NCBI GenBank assembly: GCA_002690875.1
Contig: NZGH01000006.1
Coordinates: forward strand, 4,257-68,256
From: Rickettsiales bacterium
Lineage (GTDB): Bacteria; Pseudomonadota; Alphaproteobacteria; TMED127
Direction: 5' to 3'
Length of the DNA stretch: 64,000 nucleotides
In this document: in pieces, positions 9,544-18,625 of the stretch
Position numbering within the stretch: position 1 is the stretch's first letter
Layout of the letters: the number at the start of each line of letters is the position of its first letter
The notes under the pieces: model-generated
Databases searched by the model: none
Seen by the model: the letters and a program-made list of their open reading frames with translations, nothing else
What the model was told of the DNA's origin: nothing
Translations under genes and position numbers: made by a program

Positions 9544-10575
9544 TCAATATTTTTTTTGACAAAGAAATCTTAAATCTCCAGATCCATATTTTTCTTCAAA
9601 AAATTTATCTTTTATAAATGGTTTATCAAAATCTGTTTTCATTCCACCATTAAGTTGCTTGAAATTTACAAAGCCTATTTTTTTTAGATCATTAATTAAT
9701 GATTCTTTTGATCTAAAGTTGTATTCAGCATTAAAAGAGTCTCCAATATAATATTCTTTATTCGTACTAAGCCCAGTAGATTTAATAATATCAAAAATGA
9801 TCTTTTTATTAAGGTTTCTTAATATTCTAAAACATAGCTTTGAGACTTTGTCTTTTACTCCACCACCACCGACAGTGTAAACCCAAAAATAACCTCCTGG
9901 TTTTAGAACTCTGTAAACTTCTTTGTAAGCTTTAGATTCATTTTTTAGATGATGAAAAACGCCATTTTGTATAGCTAAATCAAAGGTATTTTTTTTTTCT
10001 TTAGTATCGTAAACTGTTGCCACTTTAAATTGAAGATTTTTTGAGGAGATTTTCATTTTCTTCTTTGTCAGATTTGCATATTTAATGCTTTCCTGTCCAT
10101 AATCTATTCCCAGACCAAATTTTGATCCATTCAAGTAACACGACATAAGAAAATTTCCATGTCCACATCCGAAATCTATTATTTTTTTATTTTTAAGAAA
10201 CGGTTTTAATTTATTAATTTTTATTCTTTTTAAGTATCTTCCAAGTCTTTCTTTTTTAAACTCTTCAAATGAAAAGTTTGTCCATAAAAGCTGAAATAGT
10301 TTTTTATGAATATTCTCTTTAGAAAATTTTTCTATAAAATTAATTTCTACGCCATATGATTTGATATTATTTAAAAAAGTAAAATTATCTTTTGTTGCTT
10401 TTAATATTTTTATAGTCTCAGTAATTGGATTTTTTTTTCTATTTAATAAAACTTTTTCAATATTCAAAATTAAAAGTAATAGAATATAAATTTTAAAGTT
10501 AACCGTTAATTTATTATTTGGAATTTTAGTCGCTAATACTTCTATTTCTTTAATTATTTTATCGATTTTTTCCAT
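9544..10575 (-). CDS. Class I SAM-dependent methyltransferase with helical N-terminal domain
   Basis: A 343-residue protein. The first 120 residues are lysine-rich and helical, then IIDFGCGHGNFL gives methyltransferase motif I at about residue 131, with GLGIDYGQESI as the acidic loop. NGVFHHLKNES and VLKPGGYFWVYTVGGGG are motifs IV and VI of the Methyltransf_11 type. The neighbours are glycan-modification genes, so a sugar or lipid-carrier substrate is likely. The gene has its own upstream region, divergent from the FemAB-like gene. Confidence 0.75.
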   Translation of the reverse strand: MEKIDKIIKEIEVLATKIPNNKLTVNFKIYILLLLILNIEKVLLNRKKNPITETIKILKATKDNFTFLNNIKSYGVEINFIEKFSKENIHKKLFQLLWTNFSFEEFKKERLGRYLKRIKINKLKPFLKNKKIIDFGCGHGNFLMSCYLNGSKFGLGIDYGQESIKYANLTKKKMKISSKNLQFKVATVYDTKEKKNTFDLAIQNGVFHHLKNESKAYKEVYRVLKPGGYFWVYTVGGGGVKDKVSKLCFRILRNLNKKIIFDIIKSTGLSTNKEYYIGDSFNAEYNFRSKESLINDLKKIGFVNFKQLNGGMKTDFDKPFIKDKFFEEKYGSGDLRFLCQKKY

Positions 10576-10740
10576 TTATTTAATGTAAATTAATTGGGGT
10601 CTGGTAATCATGAAAATTTTTGATTATTTTATTAATATAATAATTTTGTTAACTATATAGTAAAAATTATTTTAAAAAAGAAAAGAAATTGTTTAATTAC
10701 TTTTCATCTTAATATAAAGATAATAATCTATTTCAAAATT

Positions 10741-11700
10741 ATGAATAAGTTTGAAATTGTTATACCTACGGATGATGAAATTGATAAATGTTGGTCATCA
10801 AATAAGCTTAACTCAATATTTACAAAAAGAAATTTTTTAGAAAAAGTTGCTAACTCTGTTAATTGGTATTCTGTAAAAAAAAGTGGTGAAACAGTATGCG
10901 TTTGGCCAATCTGTATAGATGAAAAAAAAAAGGTTTATCTTCCTGATTTTACATACTATGTAGGTCCAGTATGGAGTGATTATATTTTAAATTTACCTAA
11001 CCACAGGAAACTGTCGATTCTGACAGTAATTTATGAAAAATTTCTTAAAAAATTTGATTCAAAGTATAGTAATATTAATGCATCGTTGCCGACGTATCTA
11101 CAAGATATCAGAGTTTTTGATTGGTGGAACTATCATGATAAATCAAAAGAAAGAATAAAACTTTATCCACGCTATACAAATGTTATCACAAACCTACAAA
11201 AAAATGATTTTACAATCAATTATAGAAAAAAAAGAAGACAAATCATTAGAAATTTAGAAAACAAGAAAGTTTTTATTTTTGAAAGATGTGAAGACAAGAA
11301 TCTGATAATTGATTTATATGATAAGGTTATGGAAAGATCTGATATTACAGTAAATCAAAAAACAAAAAAAACAGTTAGTGTTATTATAGATTACGCTTTA
11401 GCAAATAATGGCTCAACACTTCAGATAAGGGATACATCTAATAATAAAATATCTTATGCGAGTATATGCCTATCTGAAAATTCCACAGCTAATTTTCTAA
11501 TTAGTTTAGTTGCTGATGAGTATAGAAAAGATAATTTAGCAGTGTTAGGAACTCATAAAACTATTTGCTTTTGGAAGGAAAAAGGAATTGAAAGCTTTGA
11601 CTTTAATGGTTCTAACAGTCCCAAGCGCGGGGATGATAAAGATAGTTATGGTGGAGAAACAAAATTATTTTTTGATTTAAGCTATAAAATAGTTAAGTAA
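10741..11700 (+). CDS. FemAB/GNAT-like acyl- or aminoacyltransferase
   Basis: A 319-residue protein with the layout of FemAB-like / BioF2 (Acetyltransf_6) proteins. An N-terminal half contains LPDFTYYVGPVW. A basic linker reads NYRKKRRQIIRNL, and a C-terminal GNAT-like core includes RKDNLAVLGTHKTICFW and FDFNGSNSPKRGDDK, the F(D/N)FxGS motif of the family. In exopolysaccharide clusters these proteins acylate or aminoacylate sugars. It is monocistronic on the plus strand between two minus-strand genes. The donor (acyl-CoA or aminoacyl-tRNA) cannot be told. Confidence 0.65.
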   Translation: MNKFEIVIPTDDEIDKCWSSNKLNSIFTKRNFLEKVANSVNWYSVKKSGETVCVWPICIDEKKKVYLPDFTYYVGPVWSDYILNLPNHRKLSILTVIYEKFLKKFDSKYSNINASLPTYLQDIRVFDWWNYHDKSKERIKLYPRYTNVITNLQKNDFTINYRKKRRQIIRNLENKKVFIFERCEDKNLIIDLYDKVMERSDITVNQKTKKTVSVIIDYALANNGSTLQIRDTSNNKISYASICLSENSTANFLISLVADEYRKDNLAVLGTHKTICFWKEKGIESFDFNGSNSPKRGDDKDSYGGETKLFFDLSYKIVK

Positions 11701-11756
11701 AAAATAAGTTTTTAACACATAAGGAAATTAATATTTTCTTCAAAATATTTACAGTT

Positions 11757-11792
11757 TTACTCTATGTTAAACCACTTCATATTATATATTTT
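11757..11792 (-). repeat. Direct repeat copy 1: 3' end of the acyltransferase gene
   Basis: The last 36 bases of the OafA-type gene, coding KIYNMKWFNIE and stop, match a segment immediately upstream of its start (13777-13812) at 31 of 36 positions in the same orientation. The two copies are about 2.02 kb apart and bracket the whole gene. Confidence 0.75.
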
Positions 11793-13784
11793 TTCGCCTA
11801 AATATTTTGCTCCTTTAAGTGTATAATGATCGTTATCAAAAAATATTTTGTTACCATCTGGTGTAAGTGCATCGCAAAGCTTACTTTGTTCATTACATAA
11901 AAAGTCCTGTTTTTTTAAGTATTTTATTTCATATTTTTCTGAAATTTTTGATAGTTGATTATTTATATTTTCATATTTATTGAGAATTCTTTTATCATAC
12001 ATGATTTTCTCTAAGTTTTTTCTTTTCTCTAGATCGAATTCATTCCTATTTTTAAATATTTCTAAAAGTTTAATATCTACCTGAGTTCGTGTGGGTGCTT
12101 TTAATATTTCATATTCATTAGTCCTAGATAAAAGGATTATATGTTTATCAAATTCTTTGAGATAATTAATAAAATTAGGTAAGGCATCCACTTCATTTTG
12201 AGAGTATCTACTTGAGATTACTACAACCTCAGATTGAAGAAAGTTTGGATTTGAAGATAATAATTTAGTCATTAACTTTCTTTCTTCCTCTTTTCCGCCT
12301 GGAATAAAGGTATTGATTCTTAGTCTGGTGTTGTTGTCATAACCAAGTCGCCGAAACTGATATTCTGGAAATAAATGTGTGTTTTGATGAAAGCAATTAA
12401 AAATATCTTTCGAGTGGCTATCGCCTACAATTAAAATTTTAACTTTTTTATTTTCTTTAAAAGCATTAAATTCTTGTAAATATTTCCAACTTTCTTCTCC
12501 CAAATAATCGTTATCAAACTCGATTGTTCCATAAATTTTTGAAAGATGATCAAACCTTGTTTTAAAACCATTATTTTTTATGATCACAATATTGGAAATA
12601 ATTATTAATAAAGATGCTAACAATATTGATTTTAATAAGAAATTTTTGTTAATAATATTTCTATTCCTAAAAGGTCTCTCAATATAAAAATATGATATTA
12701 CTGATAAGATGACTGTCATGGCAATCCATATAACTTTATGAATAACTGTTATGTCATAGTTTTGATTTATCCTTCCAAAAGCAAAAATTGGATAATGCCA
12801 AAGATATAAAGAGTAGGATATAAGACCTATTCCTACAAAAATTCTTTGCGATAACAATTTTTTTATAAAATTTTCATTGTTGGCTGTAAAATATATGATT
12901 ATGGATACCCCAATTACTGGTAGTAATGTAAAAACTGAAGGGTGAAATATTTTATCATTATAAAAGAAAAGTGAAAATATTATAAATGCTAAACCTATGA
13001 TTGATATTAGGGTGTGATTAGTATTATTTTTATTTTTATTAATCTTTTTAACTTCAATGTATGCTAAACAAGAACCGAAAAGAAGTTCCCAAAATCTACT
13101 AGTCAAAAAATAAAAATCAAAAATAAAAGCTGGAGCAAAAAATGAAAAATTCTTTTCAAAAAAAGGAGGAGATAAATTCAAGTTACCTGAAAAATGTATT
13201 AGAAGAATATTAATTAAAATAGCTAAAATTAAAAGTTTAATAATATGTTTTTTCAAAAAATTATAAAGAAAGACTAAAACAAAGGGAAAGATAAAATAGT
13301 ACTGTTCTTCAATTGCTAAAGACCATGTGTGAATAAAAGGCTTGAAAAGTGAACTTACGGCCTGATACTGTGTTTCTGAAATAAAAAAATAAAAATTAGA
13401 ACTAAACCCAAGTGTATACAAAATAGAATAAGCAAGATCAAGATAAGCGGCTGGGAACAAAATAAACCAACCGATAACGAATGTACTTATCATAACTACC
13501 AGTAAAATTGGTAAAATTCTTCTTGCCCTTCTTTCATAAAAATTAAGAAATGAAAACCCCGAAGTTGAGTTTAATTCTTTTAAAATAATAGAGGTTATTA
13601 AATATCCAGAGATTACAAAGAAAATATCTACTCCAAGAAAACCACCACTCATGACTGTGAAGTCAAAAACATTAATCTGAAGATGATAAACAATTACACT
13701 TATAACAGCGATGGCACGAAGACCGTCAATTTCAGGTCTGTAATCAATTGTACCTTTGTTAACAATTTGCTTATTTTTATTCAA
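11757..13784 (-). CDS. OafA/YrhL-type membrane acyltransferase with C-terminal SGNH domain
   Basis: A 675-residue protein that acetylates surface polysaccharide. It starts with YRPEIDGLRAIAVISVIVYH (catalytic histidine of acyltransferase family 3) and FFVISGYLIT, followed by about ten membrane segments to residue 390. A periplasmic SGNH esterase-like domain follows with VGDSHSKD and, near the end, DNDHYTLKGA carrying the catalytic DxxH. The start is TTG at 13784; no ATG is available before the conserved core. The TTG overlaps the last codons of a vestigial copy of the gene's own 3' end (see the repeat). Confidence 0.85.
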   Translation of the reverse strand: MNKNKQIVNKGTIDYRPEIDGLRAIAVISVIVYHLQINVFDFTVMSGGFLGVDIFFVISGYLITSIILKELNSTSGFSFLNFYERRARRILPILLVVMISTFVIGWFILFPAAYLDLAYSILYTLGFSSNFYFFISETQYQAVSSLFKPFIHTWSLAIEEQYYFIFPFVLVFLYNFLKKHIIKLLILAILINILLIHFSGNLNLSPPFFEKNFSFFAPAFIFDFYFLTSRFWELLFGSCLAYIEVKKINKNKNNTNHTLISIIGLAFIIFSLFFYNDKIFHPSVFTLLPVIGVSIIIYFTANNENFIKKLLSQRIFVGIGLISYSLYLWHYPIFAFGRINQNYDITVIHKVIWIAMTVILSVISYFYIERPFRNRNIINKNFLLKSILLASLLIIISNIVIIKNNGFKTRFDHLSKIYGTIEFDNDYLGEESWKYLQEFNAFKENKKVKILIVGDSHSKDIFNCFHQNTHLFPEYQFRRLGYDNNTRLRINTFIPGGKEEERKLMTKLLSSNPNFLQSEVVVISSRYSQNEVDALPNFINYLKEFDKHIILLSRTNEYEILKAPTRTQVDIKLLEIFKNRNEFDLEKRKNLEKIMYDKRILNKYENINNQLSKISEKYEIKYLKKQDFLCNEQSKLCDALTPDGNKIFFDNDHYTLKGAKYLGEKIYNMKWFNIE

Positions 13785-13812
13785 TGTAAAACCACTTCAT
13801 GTTATATATCTT
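13777..13812 (-). repeat. Direct repeat copy 2: vestigial acyltransferase 3' end
   Basis: Read on the minus strand this segment codes IKIYNMKWFYIE and a TAA stop, preceded by an in-frame TAG. The codons differ from the copy inside the gene at five bases, of which three are at third positions. Its reading frame ends inside the TTG start of the intact gene. It is best explained as the tail of a former tandem acyltransferase copy. Confidence 0.7.
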
Positions 13813-13919
13813 AATCTAATTATGTTGCTCATCTTACTAAACTTTGTTAACAAGGGTAAATAATTAAAAAAACAGTTTAAATAATATAAGTTTTTAATTT
13901 AAAAAAAATTGATGAACCT

Positions 13920-14912
13920 TTGAAAAAAAAAAAAGTACATAAAGATGATTTCGATGGTTACATCCAATTTGGAAGCCTTAACAAATTTTTAAAAGAAACA
14001 GAGAGAGATGAGCATCTTGAAAGGTTGAATAAAAAAAGAGAATTTTTCAAACGAAAAATAGAAAATGCTAAAAATCAGAGAAAAAGAGACTGTTTAATAT
14101 GTGGCTCTAATAAAAAAGAATTAGTATTTGTTAAATCTGGTTTCAAACATGTCTTATGCAAAAGCTGTGGTTTTTTTTATGTGGATCCTACATTTAACGA
14201 AGAAGTTACACATTCAAACTTTTTAAACGAAGATTCATACACCAAAGTTTTAATGAATAAAGCGAATATAAATCTTGATAAAAAAAAATTTCTTTACGCA
14301 CTTCAAAAACTAAATATAAATTTAAAAAATAAAAAAGTCTTAGATATTGGTTGTGGGTTTGGCTTTTTTCTTGATGTTGCTCAAGAACATGGCTGCGAGG
14401 TTTATGGAAGTGAATTAAACCAAAGTTGCCTAAAACTTTTAAAAAAGAAAAAAATACCTCTGATTAATAATTACGAAAATTATAATGAGAAATTTGATAT
14501 AGTTTCTTTATGGTTAGTCCTAGAGCATTTGTTTGACCCAGCTTTACTCTTGAGACAAATCCACAAACTTTTAAAAAAAAATGGAAAATTAATTATTAAT
14601 ATTCCTAATTATAAAAGTTTATCAGCAAGAATTCTTAAAGATAAATGTTCGATGTTTTCAGGAGAACAGCATATTAATTTTTTTTCAATACAAAATCTCG
14701 AAGAATTTCTAAATAAAAACTTTTTCAAGACTACTTTATCCGAAACTGTTATTTCTGATATTGGAACAGTAAAAAATTTTTTAAATTACTCTGGAGATTT
14801 GGATTATTCAGATGAAGAGTCTGAACTAAACTTCTTAGAGCCAAACTTAATTCATAAAAATGGACTTGGATACACAATTTTAAATATTTCTAAAAAAATT
14901 CAGAATACATAA
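13920..14912 (+). CDS. SAM-dependent methyltransferase with N-terminal zinc ribbon
   Basis: A 330-residue protein. Four cysteines (C58, C61, C80, C83) in CLICG and CKSCG form a zinc ribbon, followed by LDIGCGFGFF (141-150), the SAM-binding motif. This architecture is shared with sugar C-methyltransferases and Methyltransf_23 proteins. LWLVLEHLFDP and MFSGEQHINFFS are matched by VFEHLTNP and KEHMIFFS in the paralogue at 27894-28892. The start is a TTG at 13920; the only upstream ATG (13912) runs into a stop after three codons. It is coupled to the next gene by a two-base gap. Confidence 0.78.
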   Translation: MKKKKVHKDDFDGYIQFGSLNKFLKETERDEHLERLNKKREFFKRKIENAKNQRKRDCLICGSNKKELVFVKSGFKHVLCKSCGFFYVDPTFNEEVTHSNFLNEDSYTKVLMNKANINLDKKKFLYALQKLNINLKNKKVLDIGCGFGFFLDVAQEHGCEVYGSELNQSCLKLLKKKKIPLINNYENYNEKFDIVSLWLVLEHLFDPALLLRQIHKLLKKNGKLIINIPNYKSLSARILKDKCSMFSGEQHINFFSIQNLEEFLNKNFFKTTLSETVISDIGTVKNFLNYSGDLDYSDEESELNFLEPNLIHKNGLGYTILNISKKIQNT

Positions 14913-14914
14913 TA

Positions 14915-16462
14915 ATGAATAAAAAGTTTTTAAGAAATTCTCTAACAAAAAAGGGTTTAGATGATTTCTTTTGGCCAGTTAGAAGAGAGTTCGTTGAGAA
15001 GGTAAACCACAGACTTATGGTTGACTTTACAAAACTGTCAATTGAGTCGGAAGAACTTCATGCCACTCTACCAATTATGCAAAAGTGGTTAATACCCGAA
15101 GTTCTTAAAATCATTGAAGCTATAAAATTAAGACCTTTTATAAAAAAAAAAAATATTTTTATATCAATTGAACATTATAAAATATTAAAAAAAATCCTAG
15201 ATTATAAATTATCAAGTTATGTCCCTAATTTCTTATTAAATTTCTCAAATGTTCCTAAAAACATTAAAATACCTTTTTTCATTAAAATGTTTATACGGAC
15301 AATTGAAAATAATAGTGTTAACCAATTAGTTAATTTAGATAGAAACTATGACTATTTCTTAGAACCAAACACACTAACACTTGAAAATGCATCACTTAGA
15401 AGTAAGGGATTGGTTTATATAAATGTTCAAAAAATTATCAGTAGGGAGACTAATAGAACAAACCATATAAGCCTGAGTTCAGTAATGTTAAAAAAAATAA
15501 TTGATGTAATTATTACAAACATGTGTAAAGAACTTAGGTTATCGTCAGAAAATATCGACAGCCAAATCGTTTCTTATTTAAAAAATTTAATTATTAGTTT
15601 TTTCAAAATAACAATGAAAAATGTTCTGTCAGTAGACCAAGAAAAAGTAAAGCGTAATGTATGGGTTGGTTCAAGTGGGGCAAGTTATTTTATGAAGGTA
15701 ATTTGTCATACATTAAGAAGAAATAACAAAAAAATAATTGCTCATTCTCATGGTTCCGGAAATGCTATAGTTAATTTGTCACATACCTTACATGCACTAG
15801 AATTAAATACCTGCGATGAGTTTTTTACAGAGAAAGAAGAAAATTTAGACGATTTACGCAGCGAAATTAATGAAAATTATCTTTATGGTATGAATAAACC
15901 CCAAATTAAAAGTGTAAGAAAAAGAAATGATCAATTTAAAACGTACTTTCATACAAAAAAAATCAAAAGAATTATGTATATTGCAACTGCTTACAAATCA
16001 GATAGGCTAAGATTTGTCCCAATTGATTCAGATGCAACCTATATTGATTTTCAGCTTAGGTTATTTGCTTTCCTTAAAAAACAAAAACTAGAAGTGATTT
16101 TTAAACCGCATCCTGAAGGTTCATTGAAATTTCATGAGGAGTTAGCTAAGTTTATGAATATTAAAACATTAATTGGAATCTTTGAGAACATTAAAATTGA
16201 TGTTGATGCATATGTTATTGATTATTGTTGTACAAGTTTATTAGTCCCACTACTCAAGAAGAATAAACCAATATATTTTGTTAATTTTAGTCTTCCCAAG
16301 TTAAGATTAAGTGCAGAAAAATTGCTAAAAAAGCGGGCATACTTTATTAATTCGAATTTAAATCTTAGTAACAGAATCATGGTTGATTGGGATAATTTTT
16401 CAAAAAAACTAAAAATAAAAGAACATCAATTTTCTGATGAATTTGAAAAGACATTTTATTAA
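14915..16462 (+). CDS. Putative GT-B-like glycan transferase (surface carbohydrate protein)
   Basis: A 515-residue protein without a signal peptide. The N-terminal half is helical and lysine-rich with no family signature I recognise. The C-terminal half looks like a GT-B fold: AHSHGSGNAI at about residue 285 and VIFKPHPEG around 390, the latter resembling the KPHP motif of CDP-glycerol and Kdo/polysialic transferases. YVIDYCCTSLLVPLL near 433 then sits where these enzymes bind the nucleotide. It is embedded between a methyltransferase and a radical SAM gene. A role in transferring a charged sugar or polyol phosphate is inferred. Confidence 0.5.
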   Translation: MNKKFLRNSLTKKGLDDFFWPVRREFVEKVNHRLMVDFTKLSIESEELHATLPIMQKWLIPEVLKIIEAIKLRPFIKKKNIFISIEHYKILKKILDYKLSSYVPNFLLNFSNVPKNIKIPFFIKMFIRTIENNSVNQLVNLDRNYDYFLEPNTLTLENASLRSKGLVYINVQKIISRETNRTNHISLSSVMLKKIIDVIITNMCKELRLSSENIDSQIVSYLKNLIISFFKITMKNVLSVDQEKVKRNVWVGSSGASYFMKVICHTLRRNNKKIIAHSHGSGNAIVNLSHTLHALELNTCDEFFTEKEENLDDLRSEINENYLYGMNKPQIKSVRKRNDQFKTYFHTKKIKRIMYIATAYKSDRLRFVPIDSDATYIDFQLRLFAFLKKQKLEVIFKPHPEGSLKFHEELAKFMNIKTLIGIFENIKIDVDAYVIDYCCTSLLVPLLKKNKPIYFVNFSLPKLRLSAEKLLKKRAYFINSNLNLSNRIMVDWDNFSKKLKIKEHQFSDEFEKTFY

Positions 16463-16522
16463 ATAAATTTAAGAAAAAAAATATTTGACCATCATATATT
16501 ACAGTGATTTAATCCAAAAGTT

Positions 16523-18565
16523 ATGTTAAAAATATTACTTGCAGATCTTAGACATAAGACCATAGGTACACACTCAGCAGTCATGCCCTTAGCAATAGGA
16601 TTTCTCGCTACCTATACAGAGTCTTTTTTAAAAAATAAGGTTCAAACTAAGATTTTCATTGATCCAGACAAAATTTTAAAAGAGATTTCTCGAGGTGACG
16701 TAGACGTCGTTGCTTTATCAAACTATGTTTGGAACTGCGAACTAGGGAAATATATTTTTAAATTTGCTAAAGAAATTAATCCAGATATTGTTACAGTTGC
16801 AGGAGGACCAGAATTTCCTAGAGATGAGTCTGAAGGCATAGATTATTTAAGAGAAAGAAATGAAATAGATTTTTATGTTTATCAAGAAGGAGAAGTTGCC
16901 TTTTTAAAGCTCATAGAATCAGTGTTGAAGAAAAAAAGTATCAATGTATTAAAATCTGAACCAATTAATGGCGTTAAATTTATAAATTCTGATAATAATC
17001 TAATTACAGGTATTGGTTATGATAGACTAAAAGAGTTGGATGTTATTCCATCACCTTATCTATTCGGTAAAATGGATGAATTTTTTGACGGAGGTTTTCA
17101 GCCATTTATTGAGTCAGCTAGGGGCTGTCCTTATGCATGTACTTTCTGTGAAGCAGCTTCTTCTTGGTATAATAAAGTAAATAGTTTTAGTATTGAAAGA
17201 GTTAAAGCAGATTTAGACTATATTGCTAAAAGAATGTATAAATATCCAGATGTTCCGCTTGCTATAGCTGATTCTAATTTCGGTATGCTGAGGAGAGATG
17301 AAATAATTTCTGATTATATAGGTAGATTACAAGACAAATTTAATTGGCCACACTTCTTTAATGTTTCAACTGGAAAGTCACAGCATGAGAGAATTATTAA
17401 AGTTGCAAAAAATCTTAAAAACAAATTAGTAGTTTCTTTATCTGTACAATCGCTTAATGACCAAACTTTAAGTGAAATAAAGAGAAAAAACTTAGGTGAC
17501 GGTAACTTTGAGAGGGTTTATGATGCTTTAAGAGAAATAGGAATTAACTCGTACTCTGATGTCATTATTCCAATGCCTTTAGAGACAAAAGAAACTTTTT
17601 TTGAAGGAATGCGTAAATTATCTCATGCTAATATTGATAGAGTTATACCATTTACGACTATGATGCTCAAAGGGACAGAATTCGCCTCTTCTGCTAATAG
17701 AAAAAAATTTGGAATGAAAACCAAATTTAGAGTATTACCTAATCAATTTGGAGAATATAATGAAAAAAAAATAATTGAGACAGAGGAAGTTTGTATAGAA
17801 ACAAATACGATGCCCTTTTCAGATTATTTAGAATGTAGAGGTCTTGCGTTCATAATGAAAGTTTTTAGTGAAGTTCAGTTTGATGTGATCTTCCGTTTGT
17901 TAAGAGAATTTAAAATCGATCGTTTTGAATTTTTTGAAACTGTTTGGAAGAAAGTACAAAATAAAGAATTAAAAATATCAAAAGCATATTACGACTTTAT
18001 AGATGAAACAAGATCAGAATTATTTGATACGAAGGAAGATTGCCAAAACTTTTATCAACAAGAAAAAAATTATAGAGATCTTCTTGAGGGTTTGACTGGT
18101 AATAATGTAATGAGAAAATGTTACGCTAATGTACTTATTGATCATAATATAGAGGCTATAAATATTGGTTTTGACTGCTTAAAGGAAATCTTACAATCAA
18201 GACTTAAACAAAAAGTTACTTGTGCTATCGAAGATGTAAGAGCCTGGACTTTGGTTACAAGAAATATTGACGATGTTTTTAAAAATAAAAAAAATGCATT
18301 TGATATAAGAATTCTTAATTTAAATTTTGATGTACCTTCATGGTATAATAATACTATAAATTCTGGTAATATTCTTTCATATGAGAAAAAAGTATCGGGT
18401 AATGTTACATTCAATTCTGAAAAAATATTATCAATAATTAAATCTAATAAAAAAATGTTTAGCCAAAACATTTATCATTGGGTCCCTAAAGCTATTGAAA
18501 ATAGTAGCTTAAGAATTTTTTGGGGAAACTTTAACCAACAAGCTTTGAAACATTTACAGGCATAG
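16523..18565 (+). CDS. Cobalamin-binding radical SAM enzyme
   Basis: A 680-residue class B radical SAM protein. The first 150 residues resemble a B12-binding Rossmann domain (LLADLRHKTIGTHSAVMPLA, DVVALSNYVWN, VAGGPEFPRD). The radical SAM cluster motif is CPYACTFC (C-x3-C-x2-C) at about residues 197-204 in ESARGCPYACTFCEAASSW. The barrel continues to about residue 420, and a C-terminal 250-residue extension has no motif I know. Such enzymes methylate unactivated carbons or rearrange sugars. Location between a GT-like gene and a NeuB synthase suggests a glycan substrate. Confidence 0.82.
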   Translation: MLKILLADLRHKTIGTHSAVMPLAIGFLATYTESFLKNKVQTKIFIDPDKILKEISRGDVDVVALSNYVWNCELGKYIFKFAKEINPDIVTVAGGPEFPRDESEGIDYLRERNEIDFYVYQEGEVAFLKLIESVLKKKSINVLKSEPINGVKFINSDNNLITGIGYDRLKELDVIPSPYLFGKMDEFFDGGFQPFIESARGCPYACTFCEAASSWYNKVNSFSIERVKADLDYIAKRMYKYPDVPLAIADSNFGMLRRDEIISDYIGRLQDKFNWPHFFNVSTGKSQHERIIKVAKNLKNKLVVSLSVQSLNDQTLSEIKRKNLGDGNFERVYDALREIGINSYSDVIIPMPLETKETFFEGMRKLSHANIDRVIPFTTMMLKGTEFASSANRKKFGMKTKFRVLPNQFGEYNEKKIIETEEVCIETNTMPFSDYLECRGLAFIMKVFSEVQFDVIFRLLREFKIDRFEFFETVWKKVQNKELKISKAYYDFIDETRSELFDTKEDCQNFYQQEKNYRDLLEGLTGNNVMRKCYANVLIDHNIEAINIGFDCLKEILQSRLKQKVTCAIEDVRAWTLVTRNIDDVFKNKKNAFDIRILNLNFDVPSWYNNTINSGNILSYEKKVSGNVTFNSEKILSIIKSNKKMFSQNIYHWVPKAIENSSLRIFWGNFNQQALKHLQA

Positions 18566-18625
18566 ATTATTTCATTCTCAATTTATGTGTTTTGTAAGAT
18601 AATAAAAAAGTAGGAAATTTATTAG

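Noticed and set aside
18142..18471. Open frame of 109 codons antisense to the radical SAM gene
   Set aside because: Hydrophobic only because it is opposite lysine- and asparagine-rich coding sequence; no start signal or neighbour.
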